Source: Dryocola sp032000125 (lineage in GTDB: Bacteria; Pseudomonadota; Gammaproteobacteria; Enterobacterales; Enterobacteriaceae). Taken from it: DNA of 64,000 bases. The stretch spans positions 47,487 to 111,486 of the forward strand of contig DAMALH010000010.1 in assembly GCA_032000125.1 (NCBI GenBank), written 5' to 3'. Below the pieces are notes generated by a model. That model was not told the DNA's origin. It saw only the letters and a program-made list of their open reading frames with translations, and did no database searches. A program made the position numbers and the translations under genes. Positions 63,946 to 64,000 of this stretch are shown piece after piece (the stretch's first letter is position 1; every line of letters begins with the position of its first letter).

Positions 63946-64000
63946 TGGCTCCTCTGACTGGACTCGAACCAGTGACATACGGATTAACAGTCCGCCGTTC
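63946..64000 (-). tRNA. asn tRNA: tRNA-Asn (GTT), truncated by window edge
   Basis: On the minus strand the sequence includes the anticodon loop ACTGTTAATC with anticodon GTT, the T arm GGTTCGAGTCC and the acceptor end TCAGAGGAGCCA with an encoded CCA. It matches the 3' part of E. coli tRNA-Asn. The 5' end lies beyond the window. Asn tRNA genes in this part of enteric chromosomes are known integration sites for islands. Confidence 0.95.

Noticed and set aside
1..64000. Insertion sequence, prophage, CRISPR array or transposon
   Set aside because: No transposase, integrase, phage gene or regularly spaced repeat was seen on either strand.

Overview
The window is chromosomal DNA from a member of the Enterobacteriaceae. 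The order colanic acid genes - galF - O-antigen locus - gnd - wzz - his operon (reversed) - yeeZ/yeeY/plaP - sbcB - dacD - sbmC - yeeA - tmaR - tRNA-Asn is the enteric backbone around the his region. It is not Escherichia coli or Salmonella: ugd is missing beside gnd, yefM-yoeB and yeeDE are missing, and extra genes are present (rmlBA, a GABA-type aminotransferase, an acyltransferase-3, a ferritin-like gene, a second EF-G, a YbdK ligase and a c-di-GMP gene pair). I cannot fix the genus from sequence alone. No insertion sequence, prophage or CRISPR array is visible.

Region 1 (1-15854, plus strand) is the distal part of the colanic acid operon, from wcaD (cut by the window edge) through wcaM. 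It makes GDP-fucose (manC, manB, gmd, fcl) and encodes transferases, acetyl and pyruvyl decoration, the initiating transferase WcaJ and the flippase WzxC. A strong terminator closes it.

Region 2 (16033-37409, plus) is the O-antigen locus. After galF, its terminator and a JUMPstart/ops leader comes an almost unbroken, translationally coupled run of nine genes (legB, legC, legG, legI, legH, ptmE, ptmF, legF, ptmA). Together these look like a complete route to CMP-legionaminic acid (or an isomer) through GDP-linked amino sugars, as in the Campylobacter flagellin glycosylation island. An O-acetyltransferase-like gene, Wzx, Wzy and three glycosyltransferases follow in much more AT-rich DNA. One transferase (29406-30380) has the acidic-Gly and His-Pro motifs of sialyltransferases and is the best candidate legionaminic acid transferase. 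Then come gnd, an rmlB-rmlA pair with no rmlC/rmlD, and wzzB.

Region 3 (37466-44716, minus) is the whole histidine operon, hisGDCBHAFI, with its leader peptide and attenuator.

Region 4 (44915-57139) is the conserved backbone: yeeZ, yeeY (with an ERIC element next to its start), a putrescine module (aminotransferase and PlaP), sbcB, an acyltransferase-3 gene, dacD, a YciE-like gene, sbmC, yeeA and tmaR.

Region 5 (57378-64000) is accessory: an intact EF-G paralogue with tandem hairpins in its leader, a YbdK-type ligase, and a divergent pair made of a YcgR/PilZ protein fused to a degenerate HD-GYP domain and a small stand-alone EAL protein, separated by overlapping palindromes. A tRNA-Asn gene on the minus strand is cut by the right edge.
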